NCBI RefSeq assembly: GCF_033118175.1
Contig: NC_083681.1
Span: 14,898,001 to 14,962,000 of the forward strand
DNA length: 64,000 nucleotides
Origin: Dama dama
Taxonomy: Eukaryota; Chordata; Mammalia; Artiodactyla; Cervidae
Reading direction: 5' to 3'
In this document: positions 1-9,233 of the stretch, piece after piece
Layout of the letters: every line of letters starts with the position of its first letter
Numbering within the stretch: the first letter of the stretch is position 1
Notes under the pieces: generated by a model
Database searches by the model: none
What the model was told of the DNA's origin: nothing
Seen by the model: only the letters and a program-made list of their open reading frames with translations
Translations under genes and position numbers: made by a program

Positions 1-598
1 TGTTTCGCCTTGGGTTTATCCTGTTTGGGACTCTCTGGGTTTCTTGGACTTGGGTGGCTATTTCCTTCCCCATTTTAGGGAAGTTTTCAGCTATTATCTC
101 CTCGAGTATTTTCTCATGGCCCTTCTTTTTGTCTTCTTCTTCTGGAACTCCTGTGATTCGAATGTTGGGGCGTTTCACAGTGTCCCAGAGGTCCCTGAGG
201 TTGTCCTCATTTCTTTTGATCCTTTTTTCTTTTTTCCTCTCTGCTTCATTTATTTCCACCATTTTATCTTCTACCTCACTTATCCTATCTTCTGCCTCCG
301 TTATTCTACTCTTTGTTCCCTCCAAAGTGTTTTTGATCTCATTCATTGCATTATTCATTTGTAATTGACTCTTTTTTATTTCTTCTAGGTCTTTATTAAA
401 CAGTTCTTGAATCTTTTCAATCTTTGTTTCCAGGCTATTTATCTGTGACTCCATTTTGTTTTCAAGATTTTGGATCATTTTTATTATCATTATTCTAAAT
501 TCTTTTTCAGGTAGATTGCCTATCTCCTCCTCTTTTGTTTGACTTGGTGGGCATTTTTCATGTTCCTTTACCTGTTGGGTATTTCTTTGCCTTTTCAT
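1..598 (-). CDS. LINE-1 ORF1 protein, N-terminal part (runs off the window)
   Basis: Reading the minus strand from the ATG at 598 gives 199 consecutive sense codons to the window edge, with no stop or frameshift. The protein begins MKRQRNTQQVKEHEKCPPSQ. It continues with a long charged region (about residues 30-140) rich in E, K, I, L and N in heptad-like spacing, the coiled coil through which L1 ORF1p trimerises. From about residue 140 it enters the RNA-recognition part (segments NLRDLWDTVKRPNIRITGVP and NFPKMGKEIATQVQET). ORF1p is the RNA-binding chaperone that packages L1 RNA. The start was chosen because it opens the family-typical MKRQ N-terminus directly after the 5' UTR. The C-terminal third, ORF2 and the 3' end lie outside, so I cannot say whether the element is competent. 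CpG dinucleotides survive, which suggests a young copy. Confidence 0.85.
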   Translation of the reverse strand, partial: MKRQRNTQQVKEHEKCPPSQTKEEEIGNLPEKEFRIMIIKMIQNLENKMESQINSLETKIEKIQELFNKDLEEIKKSQLQMNNAMNEIKNTLEGTKSRITEAEDRISEVEDKMVEINEAERKKEKRIKRNEDNLRDLWDTVKRPNIRITGVPEEEDKKKGHEKILEEIIAENFPKMGKEIATQVQETQRVPNRINPRRN

Positions 599-1264
599 CT
601 TGTTTAGATTGCTGTATCTGGAGTGGGCTTTCTGTATTCTGGAGGTCTGTGGTTCCTTTTTGTTGTGGAGGATTAACCCAGTGGGTGGGGTTAGACGATT
701 GGCTTGTCGAGATTTCCTGGTTAGGGAAGCTTGCGTCAGTGTTCTGGTGCGTGGAGCTTGATTTCTTCTCTTTGGAGAGCAATGGAGTGCCCAGTAATGA
801 GTTTTGAGATGGGTCTATGTGTTAGGTGTGACCTTGGGAAGCCTGTATGTTGATGTTCAGGGCTATGTTCCTGCGTTGCTGGAGAATTTGCATGGTATGT
901 CTTGCTCTAAAACTTATTGGCTCTTGTGTGGTGGTTGGTTTCAGTGTAGGTATGGAGGCTTTTGGACAGTAACTTATTACTTAAAGTTCCTTGTAGTCAG
1001 GAGTTTTCTGGTGTTCTCAGGTTTTGGGCTTAAGTCTCCTGCCTCTGGATTTCAGTTTTATTCTTCCTGTAGTCTCAGGACTTCTCCAACTATACAGCCC
1101 TGATAAGAAAACTTCTAGGTTAATGGCTAAAAGATTCTCCCCCATTAGGGACACCCAGAGAGGTTCACAGAGTCACATGAAGAAGAGGAGAGGGAGGAGG
1201 GAGATAGCGATGAACAGGAGGAGAAAATGGGGGACTCAAGAGGAGAGAGACAATGAAGATCTTT
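1..1264 (-). mobile_element. Young ruminant LINE-1, 5' UTR and ORF1, inserted in BovB
   Basis: Bases 599 to about 1264 are the minus-strand L1 5' UTR, followed by ORF1 at 598 downwards. The 5' boundary lies at about 1258-1270, where sequence switches from L1 leader (reading ..TGTCTCTCTCCTCTTGAG on the minus strand) to the BovB coding strand (..GTACAAAAAAGATCTTC). The A-rich motif at the junction fits an L1 endonuclease target. The matching 3' junction would lie left of the window. The 5' end may be complete or slightly truncated; I cannot tell without a consensus. Confidence 0.8.
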
Positions 1265-1291
1265 TTTGTACAGTTCTTCTCTGTGTTCTTG

Positions 1292-1795
1292 CTACCTCTT
1301 CTTAATATCTTCTGCTTCTGTTAGGTACTTACCATTTCTGTCCTTTATTGAGCCCATCTTTGCATGAAATGGTCCCTTAATATCTCTAATTTTCTTGAAG
1401 AGATCTCTAGTCTTTCCCATTCTGTTGTTTTCCTCTATTTCTTTGCATTGATCGCTGAGGAAGGCTTTCTTATCTCTCCTGGCTATTCTTTGGAATTCTG
1501 CATTCAAATGGGAATATCTTCCCATTTCTCTTTTGCTTTTCACTTCTCTTCTTTTCACAGCTATTTGTAAGGCCTCCTCAGACAACCATTTTGCCTTTTG
1601 GCATTTCTTTTCCATGGGGATGGTCTTGATCCCTGTCTCCTGTACAATGTCACAAACCTCTGTCCATAGTTCATCAGGCTCTTTGTCTATCAGATCTAGT
1701 CCCTTAAATCTATTTCTCACTTCCACTGTATAGTCATAAGGGATTTGATTTAGGTCATACCTGAATGGTCTAGTGGCTTTCCCTACTTTCTTCAA
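1292..1795 (-). pseudogene. BovB ORF fragment, linker between endonuclease and RT
   Basis: A 167-codon open stretch on the minus strand, rich in K, R and E. It matches the BovB region between endonuclease and reverse transcriptase, with segments such as EVRNRFKGLDLIDKEPDELW and IARRDKKAFLSDQCKEIEEN. It is not in frame with the 2308-2847 piece, so the original ORF is broken between 1796 and 2307. Its 3' side ends at the L1 insertion. The ATG is internal and the piece is not a gene in its own right. Confidence 0.8.
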
Positions 1796-2307
1796 TTTAA
1801 GTCTGAATTTGGTGATAAGGAGTTCATGATCTGAGTCTCAGTCATCTCCTGGTCTTGTTTTTGCTGACTGTATAGGATTTCTGCATCTTTGGCTGCAAAG
1901 ACTATAATCAATCTGATTTCAGTATCGACCATCTGGTGATGTTCATGTGTAGAGTCTTCTCTTGTTTTGTTGGAAGAGGGTGTTTGCTATGACCAGTGCA
2001 TTCTCTTGGAAAAACTCTATTAGCCTTTGCCCTGCTTCATTCCATTCTCCAAGGCCAAATTTGCCTGTTACTCCAGGTGTTTCTTGACTTCCCAGTTTTG
2101 CATTCCAGTCCCCTATAATGAAAAGGATATCTTTTTTGGGTGTTAGGTCTAAAAGGTCTTGTAGGTCTTCATGGAACCATTCAACTTCAGCTTCCTCAGC
2201 CTTATTGATTGGGCATAGGCTTGGATTACTGTGATATTGAATGGTTTGCCTTGGAAATGAATGGAAATCATTCTGTCATTTATGAGATTGCATCCAAGTA
2301 CTGCATC

Positions 2308-2847
2308 TCAGACTCTTTTGTTCACCATGATGGCTACTCCATTTCTTCTAAGGGATTCCTGCCCACAGTAGTAGATATAATGGTCATCTGAGTTAAATTC
2401 ACCCATTCCAGTCCATTTTAGTTCGCTGACTCCTAGAGTGTCGACATTCACTCTTGCTATCTCCTGTTTGACCACTTCCAATTTGCCTTGATTCTTGGAC
2501 CTAACATTCCAGGTTCCTATGCAATATTGCTCTTTACAGCATCTGACCTTTCTTCTATCACCAGTCACATCCACAACTGGGTATTGTTTTTGCTTTGGCT
2601 CCATACCGTCATTCTTTCTGGAGTTATTTCTCCACTGATCTCCAGTAGCATATTGGGCACCTACCGACCTGGGGAGTTCCTCTTTCAGTATCCTATCATT
2701 TTGCCTTTTCATACTGTTCATGGGGTTCTCAAGGCAAGAACACTGAAGTGGTTTGCCATTCCCTTCTCCAGTGGACCACATTCTGTCAGACCTCTCCACC
2801 ATGACCCGTCCATCTTGGGCATGGCTTAGTTTCACTGAGTTAGCCAC
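2308..2847 (-). pseudogene. BovB ORF fragment, N-terminus and start of endonuclease
   Basis: A 179-codon stretch starting at the BovB N-terminus (MANSVKLSHAQDG) and entering the apurinic-type endonuclease that nicks target DNA (GTWNVRS, then LKWTGMGEFNSDDHYIYYCG). It ends at a stop at 2308-2310 after VNKRV. In this family an arginine is expected there, so the stop looks like a C-to-T change of a CGA codon, the usual CpG decay. Residues 24-48 correspond to the DNA segment that also forms the body of Bov-tA/Bov-A SINEs. Confidence 0.8.
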
Positions 2848-2859
2848 GACTGTGGTCCG

Positions 2860-3190
2860 TGTTATCAGATTGGCTAGTTTTCTGTGATTGTGGTTTCAGT
2901 CTGTCTGCCCCCTGGTGCCCTCTGGCAACACCTACCGTCTTACTTGGGTTTCTCTTACTTTGGACGAGGGGTATCTCTTCACGGCTGCTCCAGCAAAGCG
3001 CAGCCGCTGCTCCTTACCTTGGACGAGGGGTATCTCCTCACGGCCGCCCCTCCTGACCTTGAACGTGGAGTAGCTCCTCTCCGCCCTCCTGCGCCCGCGC
3101 AGCTGCTGCTCCTTGGATGTGGGCTTGCTCCTCTCGGCCGCCCCGCCCTGACCTAAGGCATGGGGTAGCTCCTCTTGGCTGCTGCTTCTG
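2860..3190 (-). repeat. BovB 5' UTR with GC-rich imperfect tandem units
   Basis: On the plus strand a unit like 'TTGGACGAGGGGTATCTC' recurs at about 2958, 3020, 3060 and 3115, diverging to 'GAACGTGGAGTAGCTCCTCT'. Each is followed by GCTGC/GGCCGCC-rich spacers. This is the tandem-repeat leader of BovB and would hold its promoter. It is one of two CpG-rich patches in the window. Confidence 0.75.
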
Positions 3191-3689
3191 ACATCTGTAC
3201 AGTTTTGTCTGTCTCCTGTTCTTAAATCATGTTGTTTCTAACCAGTTTAAAGGTCAAGATCCTCACCTTAACCTAAGGTTTCTCTTGATCCTCAGATTAA
3301 GTTGCCACCTTTACATGTCCCCTGACCATTTTACCTTATTAAATTGACCAGACTTAAGGGTTTAAGATTAATGATCACCAGTTGTTTTTCCCTCAGGCAT
3401 ATGGAGTAGAAGCTAATTACTGCCCTTTCCTGGATTTGAGTGCTGATAATTCATCAGCCCAAAGACACATTCCAGAAATTTGGGACCATGGAACAGGATG
3501 TTTACTGAAAACAAGACTGAGGTCTCAGAGTTCCATACTAATGCCCTAGTAACTTCTACCTCACATTGGCAGATGGATTCTTTCCCACCGGGCCACCAGG
3601 GAAACCCCTTTAAAGTGTATATGGAAACAAAGAAAGCTGAGAATAGGCAATACAGTACTGAAGAAGAAGAAAAAAATTGAAGGATTCGT
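3191..3689. other. Unassigned, no gene seen
   Basis: Between the BovB 5' end and an old L1 fragment. A 66-codon plus-strand frame at 3480-3680 has no recognisable motif. A short (AAAT)n run lies at about 3693-3711. I recognise no repeat family here. Confidence 0.5.
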
Positions 3690-3883
3690 AATAAATGAAT
3701 AAATAAATAAATAGACTTACTCTAAAGCTATATAATCAAGATAATGTGATGTCAGTGAAAGAAGAGACACATAGATCATAAAGAGTGCCCAGAAATAAAC
3801 TCATATAAATATAATCAACTGACTGTTAAAAGGAGTCAAGCGGTTTGTTTTAACAAATGGTGTTAGAGGAATTGGATATCTAT
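3690..3883 (+). mobile_element. Old LINE-1, end of ORF2, segment 1 of 3
   Basis: The plus strand carries decayed L1 ORF2 sequence, 'GACACATAGATCATAAAG.. CCCAGAAATAAACTCATA.. AACTGACTGTTAAAAGGAG.. AAATGGTGTTAGAGGAATTGGATATCTA'. It is interrupted at about 3884 by an LTR and resumes at 4347. Confidence 0.7.
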
Positions 3884-4346
3884 ATGTCTGGTAAGCAAAA
3901 TAATGTCCTTGAAAGATGTCCATGTCCTGACCCCAAAGCTTATGAACACGCTACCTTAAACGATAAAAGGGGCTTTGCAGATGTAATTGAGAATTTTGAC
4001 ACAAACACATTATCCAGATAAGGCCAAGTAATCACAAGGGTCTTTTATAAGAGGGAGATAAGAGGGTGAGGATCAGAGAAAAAGACAAAAAACAGGAGAA
4101 AAGATTTGAATATACTTGCTGTTGTTTTGAAGACAGAGGAAGAATCTATGAGTCAAGGAATTCAGGTGTCCTCCTGAAGCTAGAAATACAAGGAAAAGAT
4201 TCTCTATCAGAATCTCTAGAAGTAACAGAGCCCAAAAAATTGCCTATTGTATTCCTGACTAAAAAACTGTATGGAAATAAATTTGTGCAGTTTTAAGCCA
4301 CTGAGTTTGTGGTAATTTGTTACAGCAACAAGAAGAAATGAACACC
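3884..4346 (+). mobile_element. MLT1-type LTR (ERVL-MaLR), first
   Basis: Typical MLT1 landmarks in order: 'AATAATGTCCTTGAAAGATG', 'GGGGCTTTGCAGATGTAATT', 'TCCAGATAAGGCCAAGTAAT', 'AAGGGTCTTTTATAAGAGGG', and the 3' end 'TTTTAAGCCACTGAGTTTGT..TTGTTACAGCAAC'. About 460 bp, a solo LTR of an ancient non-autonomous retroviral family, with no coding part. L1 sequence continues on both sides, so it inserted into the L1. Confidence 0.75.
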
Positions 4347-4607
4347 CAGGCAAAATAATGAGTCTTGACTCAGACTTTACACCTTTCACAAATGTTAAGT
4401 AAAAATGGGTCATAGAACTAAATGGAAAATGGAAAATTATAAGTCTTATAAAGGAAAATAAGAAAAAATATAGGTGACCTTTGGTTTGATGAATTTTTTG
4501 ATACCATACCAAAAGCACACTCCATCAAAAAAGTGATAAAATGAACTTTATTGGAATTTTTAAAACTTTGCTTTGAAAAATGCACTGCTAAGAGAATCAA
4601 AAGATAA
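4347..4607 (+). mobile_element. Old LINE-1, end of ORF2, segment 2 of 3
   Basis: This continues the 3690-3883 fragment. 'ATGGGTCATAGAACTAAATG', 'GGTGACCTTTGGTTTGATGA' and 'CACTGCTAAGAGAATCAAAA' match the order of L1 ORF2 near its 3' end. Confidence 0.7.
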
Positions 4608-5066
4608 GTAGGATATGCTAAATAATGATCACCCAAAGATGTCCACATTATAATCCCCAGATTAGGGATAAGTTATGTGAATGGCATAAAGGAATTTTGC
4701 ATGGCAAAAGGAATTTTGCAGATATACTTAAGAATCTTCAAATAGGGAGATTATCTTGGATTATTGGTGATCCCAATGTAAACATAAGATTTTTAATATA
4801 AAATGAGGGGGAAAGAGTAAGGATCAAAGACAGAAATTCCATGCTGCTGATTTTGAAGGAGGGTGAGACCATGAGCCAAAGAATGAAAGCAACCTCCAGG
4901 AGCTGGAGAAGGATAGGAATGGACTCTCTCTTAGTAACTCTAGGAGGAATACAGCCTTGACTACACCATATCTGTAGAAATTCTGATCTCAAGAACAATA
5001 ACAGAATAAATTTGCATTGTTTCAGTCACTCACTTTGTGCTTGTTTATGATAAAAGCAATAAGAAT
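4608..5066 (+). mobile_element. MLT1-type LTR (ERVL-MaLR), second
   Basis: The landmarks of the first LTR recur in the same orientation: 'CCAAAGATGTCCACATTATA', 'GGAATTTTGCAGATATACTT', 'GGGAGATTATCTTGGATTAT', 'ACAGAATAAATTTGCATTGT'. It also interrupts the L1, only about 260 bp after the first LTR. It is diverged from the first copy, so two separate insertions are more likely than one duplication. Confidence 0.7.
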
Positions 5067-5990
5067 CTAAATTTATAAGGCAATAAGGGAGGAAAAAAAA
5101 TCCACAATAGGAAAACAAAATTGTAAATAAAATAACAAGCAAAAATATGAAAACACCTCACCAAAGAAGACAAACATATAACTTTTAAAAACGTATTTGA
5201 AAGGAAGCTCAGCACATTAGTCATTAGGCAATTGCAATTAAAACAGTAAGTGGCCACTACATATCCCAGGACAGTGGCTGAAATTCAAAAATTTGAAAGT
5301 ATCAATTACTGAAAGGATGCAGAGCAACAGAAAGTCTCATTCGCTGCCTGTGGGAATGCAAAATGATGGTAATTTTGGAAGGCAATCTATCAGTTTTTTA
5401 TAAAGCTAAATATAGCCTTTCCATAAAATTCAGAAATTGCACTTCTAGGTCATTACCCAAATGATTAGAAGCATATGTCCAAACAAAAATCTGCATATGG
5501 TTGTTCATAGGAGATTTATTCATACTAGTTGAAAACTGGAAGCAACCATGATGTCCTTCAATAGGTGAATGGTATAAACAGAATGCAATAGATCCATACA
5601 ATGGAATTTTGTTCAGCAATAAAAGGAAATAAGCTATTGAACTAAAAATATGAAGCTAAACTCCTGGGTTAAAGATGTTAGTCTGAAAGGCTATGTATTA
5701 TATGATGTTATTTATATAACATTCAGAAACAAAAGAAAAGCCAACAAATCATTGGTTGCCAAGGGCTTGAAGAAGGGTGATGGAGTAAATAAAGCACTTT
5801 TTTTGTTTCTAAGGCAGTGAAATTATTCTTTATAATACTGTGATGCTGGATAAACCATACTATGCATTTGTCAAAACTCGCAGAACTTTCCAGGATAAAG
5901 AGTGAACCTTAAAGTATGCAAATTTAAAGAAATCATTTAGAATATTAGGTGATAGCAGGACATAATACAGAATATGATAAAACAACACAA
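5067..5990 (+). mobile_element. Old LINE-1, 3' end and 3' UTR, segment 3 of 3
   Basis: L1 sequence resumes with 'ACACCTCACCAAAGAAGACA', 'CATTAGGCAATTGCAATTAA', 'TGTTCATAGGAGATTTATTC' and 'CAATGGAATTTTGTTCAGCA'. It then passes into L1 3' UTR-like text ('GGTTGCCAAGGGCTTGAAGA'). Many stops and gaps. The right edge is uncertain. Confidence 0.65.
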
Positions 5991-7396
5991 CTGACTTATA
6001 AATATATGAAGCAATCTCACTAAAAGGATTAGGGGAAAAGATGCAAAACTAGGTAACTTTTGAAATTAGTAGAGTCTGTGAGAATAAAGCCAAAATAAGC
6101 AGTTCATAAAAACTACCTTTTACTTTGTAAAGTTTTCCCCACGTCATGGCTGAGGGCTAAAAACTGAAAAAGTTATAAATGTATATTGAAATTTATGTAA
6201 TAAGTGGTTATATAGCAGATAATGGGAGTCATGTTGGAGTGAGAGGTTATAGATAAGTAAGGGAAGGAAGCTTGAATTTTCCATACAGTACCATACTGGA
6301 TTAAAATTGGAGACATCAGTATGAACTCATGATTAGTTGAAGATAGATACAAATAGATACACCTAGAGATATTTACAGATATGTGTATACATATGTATTT
6401 CCATGCTTTGTCAACTAATATGATCTAGAAGTAACAACATCCCAGTAGCAACCACACACCCAAAACTTAAATGATTGTCTCTACTTTTATCTACAATTAA
6501 AGAAATCAGAAACTTTTGGAGAATTGACTGATTCTGGAGCTGGAGCAAGAATAAGCAAGATAATCTGGGAGAATCTTTTAGTGACTAAAAGTAAAGAAGT
6601 GCTCAGAAACCAAAATTATGTGAGCAAAAGAGACCAAGGAATCAACTAAACGATTTCCCCTGGTGGAACAATTTAATCAAGAAAATAAATGACATAGTAC
6701 TGGATTATAGTACAAAGTACAATATAAATATTTCATAATCCAATTTAATGACAAGCAAAACATCCACTAAAACAAAATTGAAAAATTGTACAAAATGGCG
6801 TTACCATTTTGACAATAAAACATTATTCCTTGGTAATTATTATTACTCTTTAGAACTGTCAAGGTCTTCAAAACAAAGAAAATCTGAGAAATCATTAAAG
6901 CTCTAGTAGAATCTAAGGAAACATAACAACTATTTATAATGTGGTATCCTTGATGTGAATGTGTCTATAAACCCACCCATCCACCCACACACATACACGC
7001 GCACAGTTCAACTGGTTAGCATTGAGTTTAATTGTGAAATTATGAGTTAAAATCACTATTAAATTTTGGACAAAATAGTAAAATTTGAAACCAAAATAAA
7101 GAGATAAGTTATCATTATTTGCAATGAAAACAAAATTAAAAATAATATTTAAATGAAACCATTAAAATGATATTATGAGCAACTGAAGTTGCTGGAACAA
7201 GAGAAACTATGATAACTTTTATGTTTTAGCAATAATCAGAAAATATACATGGAAAATATTTCAGATGTATAAAAATATACAGCATAATTCTACTAGAAAG
7301 TATTTGATCTATGGGAATAAACAAAAGGGAGAGAGAATTTTTCACATAAATTAAATGCCCCAAGAACTACACTTGGAATTTTACCTATATTATCTA
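5991..7396. other. Unassigned AT-rich stretch
   Basis: No coding frame of note. The first part may be further decayed L1 3' UTR. A short CA/CCCA-rich run lies at about 6974-7005. Nothing else recognised. Confidence 0.5.
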
Positions 7397-7627
7397 TGGT
7401 GAAACAGATCACCAGCCCAGGCTGGATGCATGAGACAAGTGCTCGGGCCTGGTGCACTGGGAAGACCCAGAGGAATCGGGTGGAGAGGGAGGTGGGAGGG
7501 GGGATCGGGATGGGGAACACATGTAAATCCATGGCTGATTCATGTCAATGTATGACAAAAACCACTACAATATTGTAAAGTAATTAGCCTCCAACGAATA
7601 AAAATAAATAAATAAATAAAATAAAAT
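7397..7627 (+). mobile_element. Ruminant LINE-1 3' end (5'-truncated)
   Basis: The ruminant L1 3' UTR: 'GTGAAACAGATCACCAGCCC', 'GGAAGACCCAGAGGAATCGG', 'GTAAATCCATGGCTGATTCA', 'TTAGCCTCCAACGAATAAAA', ending in an (AAAT)n tail. A severely truncated, fairly young copy. The frames inside it are not genes. Confidence 0.85.
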
Positions 7628-8654
7628 ATGTGTCATTTTACTCCACTGTGATATAAAGTTCCTTTGTCTTTTGTATTAAACTATCTTTTGAAATGAATAA
7701 CAAATTGCTTAATTTTTACTACACTGGTGGAAACCATGAATAGCAGTGCATTGTGAGCCCCTTCTTTCTGATTTCTGTGGATACATTCTATAGTTAAAAT
7801 CTTAACACTTTCTATCACATTATGAAATTTTAAGAAAATTATTTTAATAATAAAGTGTGTTTATTCTTTTAATTTATTGCCTCATTGTCCTGATACTCTT
7901 CTGGTACCTCTTCTCTGGTTGGCATTCAATATATTACAAAGCATTGTTTTTGCACATAGCACTCCTTAACCACATTTATTAACCTACGTTTTTAAGTAAT
8001 TTTCTATTTGTATTCCTGAGTGGTTATCCTATCCATTCCCCAAAATGAAACTCTTTTCAAAGTAGCATTCACTTAGCACTCTTACAATCATCTTTATCAC
8101 CTCTTTATCATCTTTATCAATTTTGAAAACCACTGTTGAGGTAGAAAGCAGGAATTACTCTTAAAAACATCTTTATCACAAGTGTTTTTAAACACTACTT
8201 TGCAACAGTAATATTTGCCCTCACATTAAAAGTTTGTGTGTGTTTTTTTTAATCCTGTTAAAGTAAGAACATCTTTCTGTGTTCTTCTTGCATTAACAAA
8301 AAGTGAGAAATTTTAAATTGCAATCTTTTTCCTAAACAGCTTTATGTTCCTTTTCTCTTCCTCCTGTAACATTTAATGTTATTGAGGAGTAGTCAGAAGA
8401 TGAATTTTTGTTTGTTCCTTTGTATCTAAAGCGGATTTATACTTGTGAGATTTCCTATCTATTAGCTTGAATATTTTACCATACTACATTTGATACTTGG
8501 TTTTAACTTTGCCTTTATCATATATATTATTCTTAAACTTAAATATTCAAACTTTGTTTAGATTTAGAAATGCTTACTAAGTATTTTGCATATTAGCAGA
8601 AGGACAGAAAAATAAAAGCAAAAAGGAAAAGGAGGAGAATGAAAAATAAAAGAT
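7628..8654. other. Unassigned AT-rich stretch
   Basis: No recognised family. Short local repeats of 'CATCTTTATCA' occur at about 8092-8180. Confidence 0.5.
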
Positions 8655-8795
8655 AAAAGGATTTAGAGTCAGAATAAGTGGAAGTTCAGGTTCTAACTCT
8701 ACTACATGTTGGTAATGTTGTTTAGGACAAATTATATACCCTGCAAATTTTACTTGCCATGTTTATGAAATTGTGATTAAAATCCCTACTGGATA
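8655..8795 (+). repeat. MIR SINE fragment
   Basis: 'AGAGTCAGAATAAGTGGAAG' followed by 'TCAGGTTCTAACTCTACTAC' keeps the order of the MIR core (..GGAGTCAGA..GGGTTC..AATCCCAGCTCTGCC..). Heavily decayed. Confidence 0.5.
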
Positions 8796-9039
8796 ACTCA
8801 AGTGTGTTAGAGAGGAAAGCAAGTTCAACTCTGTGCAGCACACAGGAGGTCTGAATGACCACCCAGAAATGAAAAGGAGGAGGAAAGACATCTTGAACAT
8901 AAATTATTGTAAGAGAAAATTTCATATTGGGAAATTTAGTACTGTTAGAAGACTGCTAAGAAATTTGTGGGAAAACCAGATCAAAGTATTTTCAAAAAAT
9001 CCAAGCCTTGTTTTGCTGCTTAAGACCATCCTTTTTGTT

Positions 9040-9233
9040 GGCTTCCCAGGTGGCACTAGTGGTAAAGACAAAAGAGATGAGGGTTTGATCTCTGGGTTGG
9101 GAAGATCCCCTAAAGGAGGACATGGCAACCCGCTCCAGTATTCTTGCCCAGAGAATCCCATGGACAGAAAAGCCTGGAGGGTTACTGTCCGTAGGGTCAC
9201 GAAGAGTCAGGCTGAAGTGACAGCACACATGCA
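9040..9233 (+). repeat. Bov-tA SINE
   Basis: Starts 'GGCTTCCCAGGTGGCACTAG', then tRNA-like box B text 'GGTTTGATCTCTGGGTTGGG'. The BovB-derived body follows ('CCAGTATTCTTGCCCAGAGA') and it ends 'AAGAGTCAGGCTGAAGTGAC'. The frames crossing it are not genes. Confidence 0.9.

Larger units (their letters stand above)
1265..3190 (-). mobile_element. BovB (RTE LINE), 5' half, interrupted by L1
   Basis: On the minus strand this runs from the GC-rich BovB 5' UTR (about 3190 down to 2860), through the AP-type endonuclease region, to the linker before the reverse transcriptase. It stops where the L1 begins. Recognisable coding segments include IGTWNVRSKNQGKLEVVKQE (endonuclease start) and PFRYDLNQIPYDYTVEVRNR (linker). 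The reverse transcriptase and 3' end are presumably left of the L1, outside the window. This is the only BovB here that keeps its 5' end. Confidence 0.9.

Noticed and set aside
44..368. Plus-strand frames of 104-106 codons
   Set aside because: They are the opposite strand of the L1 ORF1 coding region, which is open on the minus strand.
535..1305. Plus-strand frames antisense to the L1 leader (90, 99 and 93 codons)
   Set aside because: An antisense 5' UTR product is known in primate L1, but nothing here shows one; no motif and no splice context.
9040..9233. tRNA-like box A/B text at this and other Bov-tA and CHR copies
   Set aside because: These are SINE heads; no cloverleaf of a real tRNA gene.
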